64,000 bases of DNA from Bryopsis sp. KO-2023 (lineage: Eukaryota > Chlorophyta > Ulvophyceae > Bryopsidales > Bryopsidaceae). The notes beneath the pieces were generated by a model that was not told the origin of the DNA, did not search any database, and saw only the letters and a program-made list of their open reading frames with translations. The DNA lies in NCBI GenBank assembly GCA_030272585.1, contig BSYQ01000001.1:9563001-9627000 (forward strand). The letters run 5' to 3'. The position numbers and the translations under genes are program-made. Positions 36,316-48,943 of this stretch are shown piece after piece; the first letter of the stretch is position 1; each line of letters opens with the position of its first letter.

Positions 36316-37308
36316 CTTACAGTCCTGTCGAATAAAAGCTGGTTTTAGGCGGTTTCACTGGCATTACTAGAACTGTCGATTGCCTCCCTCCCCCCCCCCA
36401 GGCAAGGAAACCCCGCACCAGAAAGAACACGAACTTCAGAGTGGAAAACCCACCTGATGGCAGTCCTTAAAAGCTCTTCTGGCAACCAGACCCAATAGAG
36501 AGTGGAGCGGAGTGTGTCAAACTGTCATTAATCGTAGCCACCTGCAGGAAGTGCAGTGGAATGAGGACTCAGGCCAAATCTGGTAAGGGAGCAATTGGGA
36601 ATCATGGACATGGGCATCTAGTGAAAATGATGCTTTCCTGGTGACCATCACCACCACAATATCCCAACAACATCAAAAAAGAGAGGCAACACTTCAGGAA
36701 GAGTAATAGAACATGCCCTGGAACAGGAAAAAAAGATGCGATGTTCAGATCGAAGGCGGAGGGGAGTGCTGATGGAAATCGGACTCCTTTCTGGTGACAG
36801 CCCTGGTGCTGTTTTCTGCTCTTACCGCTTGACGGGGGAAATCGGGGACGCTGGGCTGCAACTATCGGAATCGAAAGGTAGCAACCATCCATTCGCGATG
36901 TGGACGTGCAGGGTACGATGAGATGCACAGTGGATAATGACTCAGCGATCTAGATCTATGTGATCGCGTGTAACATATATTTAGGGCGTCTGGCTGGTTC
37001 CTTCTTTGCCTGACATAATGGCCAGGAGGATTATGAATCAGCATGAGTTTGATTTTTCTGCCTGGGGTTTCAAGCATTGGGGATTCTCGGACATGTGGTT
37101 CGATGTTCTCGCACAGGAGCATTGGTGAGGAGAACATTACAAGTTGTCTTCTGGCTGAAAATCATTAAATAAGAAACAGATTGCTCTGAAGAAAAATCCT
37201 GGCCAAGGTTTAAAAAAAAAATGGATTGAGAGGGAGGGAAGAGCTGGTCAGATTCACAGATGTGCTCTCCACAGAAAAATGTTGCACAAACGAATCACAC
37301 TGGATATT
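36316..37308. other. Intergenic between two minus-strand genes
   Basis: About 1 kb that should contain the BRCT-BAH promoter and the 3' UTR of the coiled-coil gene. No supported coding sequence; a C9-10 run lies near 36390-36400. Confidence 0.45.
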
Positions 37309-39430
37309 TCATTTCGGAGCTCGCCAGCTCTTGTCCCAGAGGGGTGCATACAGCTGCATTCTGTATTCCTGTTTCTTCTTTCTGATGGCCTCTTTCGTTG
37401 TTCGCACAACCTATGGACATAGATGAGTAATAGGGAGATCAGTGAATAGGAGGGGGGGCACAATCCTTCACCCTGATATGCGGTTGAATTGTTACGAACC
37501 TGGGCACTGTTATGGAGGGCTTTCTGTTTCTCTCGAAGTTTGTTGAAAGCATCAGCAACCTTAACATCCACCTACAAGAGCACCTTAGTTTCATGAGTCA
37601 GCCCATCCAAAAGGAAGTTCATTTGTCTTGCTTGGACTGCACAAAATCAATCGTATTTTTCATCGTACAGGAAAATACAGGGGCCCAGCTTACGCTTCCG
37701 ATTTCCTCCTCGATGCTTTGAATGGCCTTCTGATGGTAGTCTGGGATGTGGTGGTTAAAGTCGGCCAATTTTCTCCTCTCTACCTCAAGGGCTTCTGACT
37801 TCCTCGGATACTTCGCAGCCACCGCCTACATCACTCACCAAAGAACTACATCCTTTTATAACCATCTGTTTATTTACGAACTCGCCCAGCTGCAAGTAGG
37901 AGATCGCACCAAGCCCACTTCTCTGGCATCGAGACCGTGGGCCCAGGCCCTCACTTCCAGTTCCTGTAGCTCTTTTAAGTTTTTCCTCTCAGCTGAGGTG
38001 GCTCGAAAGAGTGCTTCATGGTATCTGCAGTAATTGCATGCAAATCGTGTGCAAAAGCCAAGCTGATTGGATATTGTACAGCAGGCATGTCTTGAGGTGG
38101 TGGTATCCACCTCCGATCATAAATTGAAACAGTGTGTTGAAGAGAGCTTTGATGGGTAGCCAGCATGCATGCATCCATTCATTGTGCTGTTTTGCACATT
38201 CCGACCTGCAGTCTAGACGGGCTTGCCACTCTTTCTTGCTGTGGAGTTTGGCAATATGCTGCTTCAACTGCACCAAAGTTTCATGCGACAAGCAAATGAG
38301 GTTCACCCCGAATCGGAAAGCTGTGAAGTTGCATTGAATTCCATTTACATGACATTGATGTTGATGTTGATGATCTCATTTTTGGTGACTAAGGCCCTAG
38401 GACATTTAATAATTTCTTTTTCCAGGAAAAGGAATCCTGATGTGGGTTTTGGGACGTGACTTGGACGCCAAACCGCACCCTGAGCTGGTTTTGGTATTCC
38501 TCCACGCTCTGGAGCATTGGGTCAAACGTTTCTAGATGAAGTCAACAGAAAAGGGGAATGCCTAACAGTGATTGCTTCATGCCATGAACAACTGCCCAAG
38601 CACTTTTTTCAAGAACATTGACAGAGTCCAAAGTCAATGGTTCCTTTTCTTGCACACTTTTTTCCACATTACTGACCCTTGGTCAGCATTTGGAATTTGA
38701 CACTAGAGTTGTTACACAATTTGCACAGCTAGGCAAACCAGCCCAATACATGTCTATATATATCCACCCTACACTAACATTCCAATTCTAATCAAAGGAA
38801 CTCCATGAATTATCGATCGCCCATCACACACACACACACCCCACCAATTTGACCCCAGCTCCTATCGAGAAATTCACCATTAAAAAAAAGAAACCCCATT
38901 ACTGCTGGCTGCACGTCCTCGATCTGGATGGCACTGGTTTTGCTTTGCATTTTCCACATGTCCGATAGCTCACAATTCATCGGTGAGTTTGCAAAGGCGG
39001 CTCCGTGCACCAGCAGCTTATGATTCGACGCTATGGGGCGGCTGGATCGTCGAAAGAAGGACATCAGCACATCAAGAAGACGAAATGGAGTTTCGAAAAC
39101 CACCACCCCTCCCTTGCTTGCCACAGATGCCAAAATCACAGCCCAAAAATTCCAAGTATACACCCTTGTGTCTTTCCAAACCATTTCCCGAAAAGAGCCA
39201 GAGCAAAAAGGCTGGGTGGTCCACCCACGGGATTCTTCCTTTTTTTTTGCATGGCTATTCTAATCTACTCTATTTTCTTTTTTGTTTTCTTCTCCTTAGT
39301 TCTTCCTAGGCAAAGGAGCACACATTGACCAACCCTGAATATCTCGTTCATCCACACCACCGGTCACGGGCTCCGCCTCAGAAACCCCCCAGGCACCATC
39401 AAATTTCAATTTATGCAGCCAATGCCCTTC
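37309..39430 (-). CDS. Coiled-coil protein, unknown (5' exons tentative)
   Basis: Well-supported in-phase exons: 38531-38479, 38267-38206, 38024-37910, 37825-37694, 37571-37500, 37410-37309 (stop). They code a charged, mostly helical protein: FDPMLQSVEEYQNQLR, LKQHIAKLHSKKEWQ, ERKNLKELQELE, YPRKSEALEVERRKLADF, DYHQKAIQSIEEEIGS, VADAFNKLREKQKALHNSA, and a C-terminus QLYAPLWDKSWRAPK. Two more exons, 38968-38903 and one ending at 39334 (with LKFDGAWGVSEAEPV), fit by phase but are tentative. I do not recognise the family; the pattern would suit a microtubule, kinetochore or augmin-type subunit, but that is only a guess from the coiled coil. The first ATG was not found, so the upper boundary is approximate. 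Confidence 0.55.
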
Positions 39431-40145
39431 ATTTCACACTCCTCTCCTCTCAGACTGATTCCTCATATATCCAATTCTGTACCCTCCGCATTTTAATATT
39501 TTTTTCTCCTCTGATAATGATTTGCTCCCTAGAAACCCCTATGAACCAAGAATGCCAACACATCCTGGTTTCATAGGGACAACCCCCCCAAAAAAAGCTC
39601 TCCTTCCCTTTGAATAAACAATTGAACCAACCGTTGATCAAAATGTCGAAGTGCAATTGGCTGCCCGATCTCGATAGATAGAATAATGCAGACAACCATT
39701 ATGTGGTTTCTTTCCTGCCCCTTCCTCCCCCCCCCTTTTCTTTTTTCCTCCAAAGAGAAGGACGCAAACAAATGCTGTCACATGATCCTCCATCTGAATT
39801 TGCTCCCCAATGGATTCACAGAAGAAATACCGACGACTTGCCACAACATCCCCCAAGTGAAAGGAATCCAAAATAAAACGATAAGATCGAATTCGCAGCT
39901 GGCCAGAACAAAACCCAGCACAAGCCAATTGAATTCTCACACACAAACCCCCCGCCCCACTTTGTTTCTTTTTTGTTTTCGTGTTTTTTTTTTTCCCTTG
40001 CCCAACTCCCGCTCAATTCATCCATCTATTCACATTATGGGTACATGCCTGGATGTCCCACTTGTTTGAACCCTGCTTTCCGACCAAACCCCCTCCCCCC
40101 CCAAAAAAAGAGTGCTGCTCTTGGCTTTTTGATTTTCTTGTTTTC
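39431..40145. other. Spacer between coiled-coil and ubiquitin-protease genes
   Basis: Contains C-rich and T-rich runs. It may hold unseen 5' exons of the coiled-coil gene; nothing is firm enough to call. Confidence 0.35.
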
Positions 40146-43100
40146 TCAATGATGACTGTCGACGGGGTTTTCCCGTTCGTAAAAGAATAATGAGCCCTTC
40201 CCGGCATTTTCCATGGCAACATCCGCCTCTTCTTCCATCACATTTTCGTCGTTGCACCACCACCATGCTCCCTACACAGTTGATCAATCACAGCAATCAA
40301 AAAACAGAAAGGCAGCCTATTCCACTCCTTGGCTGAATTTGCGAAGTGGAGTGGAAAGCACAGCATCAATTTTCAGTCTCCAAAACCAACCAACCAACAA
40401 AACTGAGTCGAGAAATCAGTCCTGTTCCACATCGTTGGATAAAATGCAACGATATATATCCAGTGAAACGTCTTTTTTGATAATGCATGTACGCCATGAA
40501 TAATAGCTATATGCAAAGAAAAGATGGGTATTTCTTTAATCCAGCTGATGATAGAAAAACATGGGCAAAAGAGAAGCACTCACCGAACTGGTTTTTACTC
40601 TTGCAGTGTAATGACCTGACGACACGGTGCCTCCATGATGCGTAACAAAACCCACCAGGTTGAACATCGAACCAACCGGCTCCTCAGGTATGCTATCATC
40701 GAACAACTTACCCTGAAATATCAACCCACCACACAGAAAACCTTCAGAAACTCCCAAAACCACCACAAAGGAAAACAATAAATCAACTTCCTAGCATTGC
40801 TCATCCCTCCGCCACAAAAAAAGAAAACAACAAGAAAATAAAACCCCACAGGAACAACAACAGAGCAAAGCATCTGTACCGAACAGAACGGTCGTTATTT
40901 TCACTTTTTTTATTTTTTTAATACCTTGGCTTCAAAGGGAGTGGGCTCAATTTCATTTGTTATTTTGTCCTCCTTTCCATTGATGCCTTTGTTCTCTGCG
41001 TCTTGAGATGAGGATTCCAATTGCTGGCTCTCCTCCAAAGACTCCCTCAGAGCTCTTTGCAGGAATTCGTCATTTTCATCCTCGATCGCAACATTGGCAT
41101 TACCCCCGGAGGCCTTCAGGCTCTCCTGCACCGCCAATTGGAACTGCTCGTGTTCCTCCAACAGCGAATGGGGCATCGCGAACGAAGCTCCATCGTCCTA
41201 AGGGTCAAAAGCAGCACGAAAAGAAAACCAGTCAGTGGAAAGAAACGAGGAGAAAAATATTTCTGATAAACATCCGAAATATCTGCTAAAACACATTGAA
41301 ATTATTATTCGACAAATAATGGAAAGCCACAGGGCCTGGCAACTCATCAACCACATGCAAGGTCTAGATCTGGAACCTCAAAAAAAAATTGAAAATATGA
41401 AAATTGCTGGAGTGGTGGAGCTTAATCTGAAGGATTGGGTGGTGTAAGGAGAAACACCAATGACTAAGGAGCCAGGATACCCTCACCTTTTTCGGTGATT
41501 CGAATGTCGACCGACGTGTTGGTGCTACAGGTGTTGAGAATTCTTCCTTGCCCTGCACTCTTTTCGGGGTTGAAAATTCCTCCGCATCACCGCCGACCAA
41601 GGCTCCACGCGATGTCCCCACCGATCGGCCACCGGATCCAAAATTTTCCTCAATTCTGCGAGCTGAGCAAGGACTTCTTCGCCGAGGGGTCGTTTGAGGT
41701 TCGCTGGCACCCCCCTCGGATGTTTCTTCCTTCAGTGGCTGAGGTTTGACTGGGGTGGAAGACTCTTCTGCCTGTGCAGCGGTTTGACTCTCTTGCGTCG
41801 CCACCAACGATTTAGCAACCACGACGCCGTTCTCCACCACCAGTTTCTGTGGGACGATCAAAGGGGCCTGGCATTTTTGGGTATCCTATGAGTAAAAGGC
41901 GAAAAAAAACAAAAAAAACGGTTCAAAATCCAACGCAGTGAAAAACCGCCTCAAAGATCGACAGAAAGTTATAGTTTTTTTGAACTGTTCATGAAAACGA
42001 TGCTCGGGATCAGCTTGGGGAAGAAAATCATGCAAGAAATGGGTAAGACATTGTGTACAAAGGGGGGGGGGGGAATAAACAGAGGAAAAGCAAAAAGGAG
42101 ATTTTTTTTGGCATTGTGTGCCAGGGGCAAAAAAAACAACAAGCAAAAGCAAAAAGAGGCTCCTACCTGATTTCTGTTTGCATGCACCACAAAAAACTGT
42201 GGCACTTGATTCAATCCTAGGATCCTCTCTTTGAAATTGTGAAAAGAATCGCACGCTGGACAGAAATAAGACTCTTCCTGATCCTCCTGCACACGACAAA
42301 AAATGAAAAAAAAATGTTAAAAAAAAAACTTTCCATCATCCAAGCTTAACCAAGAAAGAGTTAAAAAAAAAAGGCATACTCTCCAATGATTCTTTTTATT
42401 TTGGGAGAAGGGGAATTCAATTTCCAGTGACTGACCTGAAATTGTCTTGAGAGTTCAGCTGCAACATCCTTCGATCCTTCCGAAACCGCAAATTCCATGA
42501 ACCATTGAGAACGCTTCACCTGCAATTATATAAAAAATATACAAAAAAAAAGTCAGGAAATACATACACATTTCCCTGAAAACACGTTCAAAACACGTTC
42601 TTGCTTCACGGCATCGAGTTTCATTCTCATCAGGAGGGAATTTTTTTTTCGAAAAGATGCTCACACACATGCACCACCACCCCAAGCTTTAGGAAAATCC
42701 TTAATTAATTCAAACCAAATCAAAACGATAACAGTGACATAACCACTTGGGCAATGGAAGATCAGCAACACACATCGACGACACTAACCTCGAACACATT
42801 CCCGCAGGTCCCCTCACGTTTGCAAAGAAACGACATGAGGAAGGTCTGCGAAGCTGGGCACCCAGTCTTCGACAAAGGGACAGCCCCATCCTCGTAGCTC
42901 GAGCTCTGCAGAAACCCATCCATCGAAAAGAATTAGCAGAAAAAAAAATCAGACATTCTACGACTGTGAATCAGAATTACAACACTGAGAATCAGATGAA
43001 GCATACAGAAATTTTTACATATAAATTATATGTAAATATAATTCAGCTCTATATATATATGTAGAGAAACTTACCTCTGCGGTGACGATCTCCTCCATCA

Positions 43101-45020
43101 GGCCATCCAGCAGCAGATGGTAAAACTCCGCTGCGTCCTGTTGTCGATTTCCCCTCAATGCGGAGAAACGACGCTGGACGAGGGCGTGGACGTCCGTGAT
43201 CCCTGTCGTCCAATCTCTGCAACGGGAAACCCAAATCCAATTTTTAATTCGAACAGCAAACAGAATGTGAACAGCTATCCACTCTTATTCGATGTCCAGG
43301 CGCCACCTTGCCTGTATTTCAATACATATAAGCCTTGAAATTCTGTTGGTCCTTGAATGGGCTAAGTCTGTAGCCCATTTGGCTACAGCTAATGGGCTGT
43401 AGATTTTGTGTCTGGAGCTACAACACATTCCAGGGTCAAAACGAATTTATACACTGGACCATCCAGTTTCAAAAATTTCCAACTCATCAATTTTTGTAGT
43501 TGTATACTGCATTGGTGACGGATGCACCAGGAAAAATTACAGACTGGTTTTCGCGAACAATAAAAGCAATTCCACGAAGAAAAGATTCTGCAGGCTGCTC
43601 TTAATGAAGGTCAAATTTCCAGTTCAGGGCAAAACTACAAGATACGAAATTCACAAGGCCAACAGCCAAGGGGGCTTCCCCCCCCCCTCTTTCATATTAC
43701 CATATTATTTTCTTTCGATTTCACATTAGATATTTATAACAAAAAGCACTTCAACTTACCCTCCGGCCTGCCCCCGCTCCGCATCGATCCTCTTTGCCAC
43801 CGCCAGTAGCGTCCGGACCACACCGGCCTCGGGGAGTTTCTGCATGAACTGGACATCCTCGCCCACCTTCGTCAATTTTTGGACGAAGGATGGGGTCAAC
43901 AGAGCCTGGAGGGTTGCTGCCATGTAGCAGTAATTGCCTCCGTTCAGCATCCCCACCGGGCGGTCCACCACCACGGTCGGGGCCACATCGTTTTCCAGGC
44001 CTGTGTGGACTTCGTTCTCTTTCTCGTCCCGGCCTGGAAACAATGAGCAAAATTCCCGTCACATTTTTGGGCAGAATTGGTGGCGATGCTTTCTTTTTCG
44101 GGTTTCGTAATTTCTTTTTGACAATTTCCATTCCCAGTGTGGGACTGGACCTTGTCAAGTACAGCCACCCAGTGGCAGTTGAAAAAAACATTTGAACAGA
44201 AGCCCATATATTGGACTTCTTTTCAATCCATCAGAATTCTGGATTCTTTTGTATTTATTTTCTGGCCAGTGGACTATTTTTCAGACCCCCACATAAGGCT
44301 GATGAAACGAGGCGAAGTTCCCGACCATCAAATTGAAAAAAAATATGACAATCAAACAAATTGAAATAAACAAGGACAGAAGTGTGACCAGTGTAACCAC
44401 AGATTCAACTGGAAAAAGAAACAAATCCAGTCTGGACTTCACAAGCAAGCAGTAACATCCCATTTCAGGAGAACAAAAAAAAATTCACACAATCATTTTG
44501 ATATTTTTGTTTAGTTAGAAGACTTTTCAAGGGAATATTTATGAAAAAACATGAAACAGGTTTTAATATTATCATATTATCAACAACAGATTACTAAAGC
44601 GTTTAGAAGGAAACTCAACATTGGCCTACCTGGCACATGTGTGACCCGCATCTTCTTGGGGTGCTTGTCCGGGGTCGGTGGACTTGAGCACCCCAAGGTG
44701 GGCAGGCTCCGGAGGGGCTTGGAGTGTCGAGGTTGGGCCCCACGGCCCCCCTCCTCGAAACTCTCCAGCATCCTTTCGCCACGACCTAAAATTGCAAGAG
44801 AACACGAAACTTTTACAAACATCCACTCATCGAAACGAAAATGGCTAACGGTTCGCAACTCGTCTTTCATGGAACGCGACCCGTCGTGTTTATGATAAGC
44901 CGGACTTGCCGCAAATGTCACTGCATTAGATAAAAAAAGTGCTGGAAATGGATAAACCGATCCGCAATCTGTTGTCGGCCTGTTCTACTTACTCTTCCGC
45001 TTGAAGCCGACTCGGTTCAT
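40146..45020 (-). CDS. Ubiquitin-specific protease with two UIMs inserted in the catalytic domain
   Basis: Eleven in-phase exons: 45020-44993, 44785-44630, 44033-43760, 43216-43075, 42905-42789, 42519-42436, 42286-42167, 41885-41487, 41197-40925, 40712-40584, 40271-40146; 615 residues. A C19 cysteine protease that removes ubiquitin. Cys box NGGNYCYMAATLQALL (C~97), QQDAAEFYHLLLDGLMEEI, Cys pairs in LCKREGTC and FCPACDSF (zinc-ribbon-like), His box GGTVSSGHYTA (H~565) and WWCNDENV (N/D~580). Between them lie a Ser/Pro-rich insert (~310-440) and two ubiquitin-interacting motifs: EEHEQFQLAVQESLKAS (~454-470) and DENDEFLQRALRESLEES (~479-496). In animals, UIMs within the catalytic domain mark USP37/26/29; no PH domain is seen here. 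The Cys box has GGNY where most USPs have LGNT. It diverges from fructokinase across 219 bp. Confidence 0.92.
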
Positions 45021-45239
45021 CTTGGCACGACCGCAAACGAACGACACCAGACGGCAAGGAAGAAGGGAAAAAATCGCGCCGAAAAATGACGGAATAAATA
45101 TACTCAGAAATCGGGGCCGGAATTCCACAAGCTGCCAGCAACCAAAACGATGTACGACACCCCGAGCACGCTGCCTATTTTGTCCAACCTCCTGCGCCCT
45201 ACGAGTCGTTCCCATACACCAGCCTCCCTTCTTTCCAAA
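45021..45239. promoter_or_regulatory. Bidirectional promoter, ubiquitin protease / fructokinase
   Basis: 219 bases between the start codons of divergent genes; both promoters must overlap or lie side by side. No obvious TATA box is seen on either strand. Confidence 0.55.
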
Positions 45240-47544
45240 ATGGCGTTCCAACCCCTGACCACGCAGTTCGGATCCGCAAGTGTTCACAGTGGGCGTGGTA
45301 TCGCTCCTGGGCCGCGCATGGGGCTGAAACTTATCCCAAGAGTTTCGCAGGCTTCAGTGTTTGGACACCGTCGGTTACCGCTTCACTATAGGAAGTTTGG
45401 ACGCAGATCTTCTGTCCTTGGCGTTCATGCGTGTGCGTCGACAAACGGTAGCTCCAGCGTTCAAGCTGTATGCCTGGGTGAAGGGCTATTTGGTGAGACT
45501 CCGAGATCAGTCGGCATGTCAGAATTTGGCCCAGTCTGAGCACCAGTGTCACTGCACGTCGCTGGCTATGTTGAGTTTAGAATTTCAGTTGCGGTTGGCT
45601 GGGTGTAGTTTTGAAGCGTTGTTGCTTGACGTAGATATGTTGGCCGACCAATTCGACGTTCCACGCGATAAGGTGACCAGCTGGACACCTCACGCCGGCG
45701 GAGCGCCGTGCAACGTTTCCGCTGCGTTGGCGAAACTGGGGATAAGCGTTGCTTTCGCCTCCGCTGTCGGCAAGGACGACATGGGCGACGACCTCTTGCG
45801 AATTCTCAAAGGTGAGTTTGCGCTCAGGGGTTCCAGTCGCGTGATCCACGGCAGTTATATTAGTAACGGAAGAGGTTGCCATTGCAAAAATTCGTCATTA
45901 TCTCGTGACAGCACAGCACGTTCTCTGTCTTACAAACTGATCACCTGTACATCAATGTAAAAAATTGATTTTTTTCTATTTCTTTCCCTTTTTTTTCTTT
46001 TTTGGGAGGTGGGTGGTGAAGGAAAGGCAACATGACTGAGATTGATGCAAAATATTTTGTTGATGATTGTCTGGACCACTAGAGATCTGACTTTCTTTCA
46101 ATTCTCCTTCCTATTCAGCCAGCGGGGTAGATTTGAGTGATGTTCAACGGACTGCGGAGCCCACCAGAGATGTCTATGTGACAAGAACGTCAGGCGGGGA
46201 ACGAGAATTTTCTGGGTTTGGATTGCCAGCCAACCAATATGGCGATTGCTTTCTGGATGTGGATGCACTCCCGATTGAAAGAATTCAAGTGAGCTAAGTC
46301 TTTCACTGTACAGAGGCAAGTAATAAAACAGAAATCTTCAAGAATTTCGTATGAATTTTTTTTGGTGGTTTGAAAGCACTACTCCATTATCTGGTGAGAT
46401 GGTAAGGTGCACCATATGGTGGGGTTCCTTTTTCGAAGATTTGTTGCTGGGGAGGGGGTGGTCGGACACCACAGCAGAGCATTTTTTTTCAAAATGCAGA
46501 TCAGTTTGTAATCCAATTACTATTTTTCAGGGTGCCGATGTTCTCATCACTGGAACGCTGGGCCTTGCTTATCCTGCAACTGGGAAAGCAATGAGACGGG
46601 CAGTGAAGAAAGCCCTTGCAGGAAACACGTTAGTCATGGTGGACGTGAACTGGAGGCCTGTTTTCTTTGCGGACCCTGGGGAGGAAACCAAGAAAGACAT
46701 CGCCGAATTCGTGAAGCTGGCTGATATCGTTAAGCTTACGGATGAGGAGTGTGAATGGCTGTTTGGCCTGGATGCCTCCACGATCATTCAATCACCCTGC
46801 GAGGTGGGGCTGCGGCAATCAGTCAACCACACTTTGCACTTTCTCGCCATCAATCGTCTCTGCTTATTGGTGTAGTTTTTTCCTGCTGATTTTTTAACCC
46901 ATTTTTTAACCCCTGATTTTCGGCGTTCCAGGTCCGGAAGCATTTGCCCAATGCCAAGGGTGTTCTGGTGACCGGGGGAGAGAAGGGGGCTGGATTCTGT
47001 TTTGATAATGATGGGACGGATGTGACAGGATACATCCCTGTGTTTGATATTGATGTGATTGACACCACTGGGGCTGGGGATGCATTCACTGCTGGCTTCG
47101 TCTATCAGCTACTTAATGTGAGTGTCAGCTTGAAAACTCAAAAGCTGTTGTCTAGCACGGGGGGGGGGGGTTGTGTGTGTTTTTGTTTTTTAATGCCCAA
47201 CACAAATTATAAATCACAAGAAAAATACAAGTGTGTGTGTGTGTTCTGGTGAATTGGCTGTGCAATCTGTCCCGTGTTTTTCTGGTTGTGTGTTTTAATG
47301 GATTGAAGAATGCCAGCTGTCGGGACCTTTTTGTCTAAGTGTTGAGTGTTTCAATAATGGTGTTGCTTGCTTCTTGTGAAAGGCTGGCGGGGTCGACAAT
47401 CTGCTGAAAGAAGCGGGAGCCCTGGAAAGGGCTGTGCGATTCGCGAGTGCGTGTGGAGGGTTAACCACAACCAAAGCTGGAGCCATCGAAGGACAACCCA
47501 CACTGGAAAGTGTGGTTGAACTTGCAGCCACGCAAGTAGCATGA
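45240..47544 (+). CDS. pfkB-family fructokinase, probably plastid-targeted
   Basis: Six in-phase exons, 45240-45492, 45635-45811, 46119-46288, 46531-46803, 46932-47117, 47383-47544; 406 residues. It phosphorylates fructose (ATP-dependent) for starch and sugar metabolism. Seen: AVCLGEGLFDMLADQF, the substrate-binding GGAPCNVSAALAKLG (~103-117), PTRDVYVTR, MVDVNWRPVFF, and the pfkB signature with the catalytic Asp, DTTGAGDAFTAGFVY (Asp ~341). The first ~75 residues lack acidic residues and are rich in Arg, Ser and His, like a plastid transit peptide. Sequence is closest in my reading to plant fructokinase and FRK-like proteins; FLN-type inactive relatives differ at GAGD, which is intact here. 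Confidence 0.92.
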
Positions 47545-48943
47545 TCCTTCTTATCTAGCCAACCACGCACTTCGCTGCGATTTTGAATATCTATTAAAAA
47601 AAAGAGGAGGGGAAAAAAAAAAGCCACAATGTCTGATAGATGAGCCCAATGATGATCGCTGGCTTCGATAAATTATGAATGTTTTCTTTTTCTGTTGCAA
47701 GAAAATCAACGGTTTTGAGAGGGGCAAGATTAACTTATTTCCAGTTGGTGGTTTTTTGATTTTTGTGTACATGCATACACACACACATATATATATATAA
47801 AAAGAAAGAGAATATATTGTTGTTATAATTAATGGGAATTTTTTTTTCCCCTTTGGTGCAAAACTTGATGGGAGGGTCAAATCAATAACGTAGGGTATCG
47901 AGAATGTTTTTTTTTCGTTTTGAAATGGGAATTCGGGGGGTGGAAAGCGGGCGGGGGGAAAATGGTTGTTGCTTTGGTCGTGATTTGTCCTTTTTTCCTT
48001 ACATTCTGAGGGGATTTGAGCAAAAACATAGGGGTCTAGGTTTGCGTGATTTGTGGGGGTGGTAACACCTATTCACATAGCATGATGGGCCTGGAGTCCA
48101 GCATCGGTTTTGAATCTTAAGGGGGAAAAAAAAGAGAGAGAGAGATTCTGACATGTACTATTTGAAAAAAATGAATCCAGGATTAGTTGTTAGGTGTGCG
48201 CACAGGAGAGAGATGACATAAATGATGTGGGCGGGAAGATATGCATGAGCTTGGTGTTCTGTGTTTTGAGACTGTAATGATACGATCGGCCCAGCTGTGT
48301 GCATGGCTGGGTCATATTTGTTGGGGAATCATTGAGACGCGTTTTCGCTGCAAAACAAACAAACAAACAAAAAGCAAACCACCATTGTGTGTTCATCAAT
48401 GTACGTAGCCTGTTGTAACGGAAATCGCGTTGTAACGTCCGTGTGCTCGATCACGGCTTTCCTGTGGGAAGTCTCGCCCGATTGTAACGGTTCTGCTGTT
48501 CTCAAAAACGAATTTCTCTGCTGGGAAAAAAAATCTGGTGCTAGAGGGTATCCTGGGTATAATGAGGGGAGTGAATACGCTCTGGAGCGCGTTTCTCAAC
48601 AGCCAAAGCCACGAGATCAAATCTTCGAATGGTCACGACCAACGCTGAGTGTCCGAACCATCACCAGCATCTGAGATGCAGCATCTCCCAAGTCGACACC
48701 GTACAAGATAGTCCACAATCGTACCAAATCGTACGAGCGTTTTTGTGGATTTCCTACAAAGAATAACGTCGATTGAGTGGTTCGATGACAAAATTTGTTC
48801 TTGTAGTAGACAAATCCCGATATAACAAGCCCTTTTGGAGCTTGCTGGACTGCAATTGTGTGTCCGCTGCTCATCCTTGGTACGCCCACATTTGTCCACT
48901 CACAAGCAAACATGTGCACCGTTTCCATCCATCCCAGAATCCT
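47545..48943. other. Intergenic with CA/TA microsatellite
   Basis: 1.4 kb spacer between fructokinase and the ycf45-like gene. It holds an (AC)n(AT)n stretch at about 47775-47799 and GA/AAAC simple repeats near 48130-48150 and 48350-48372. The promoter of the next gene must lie in its last part. No gene is supported. Confidence 0.5.
47775..47799. repeat. (AC)n(AT)n microsatellite
   Basis: Compound dinucleotide repeat of about 25 bases. Confidence 0.85.
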
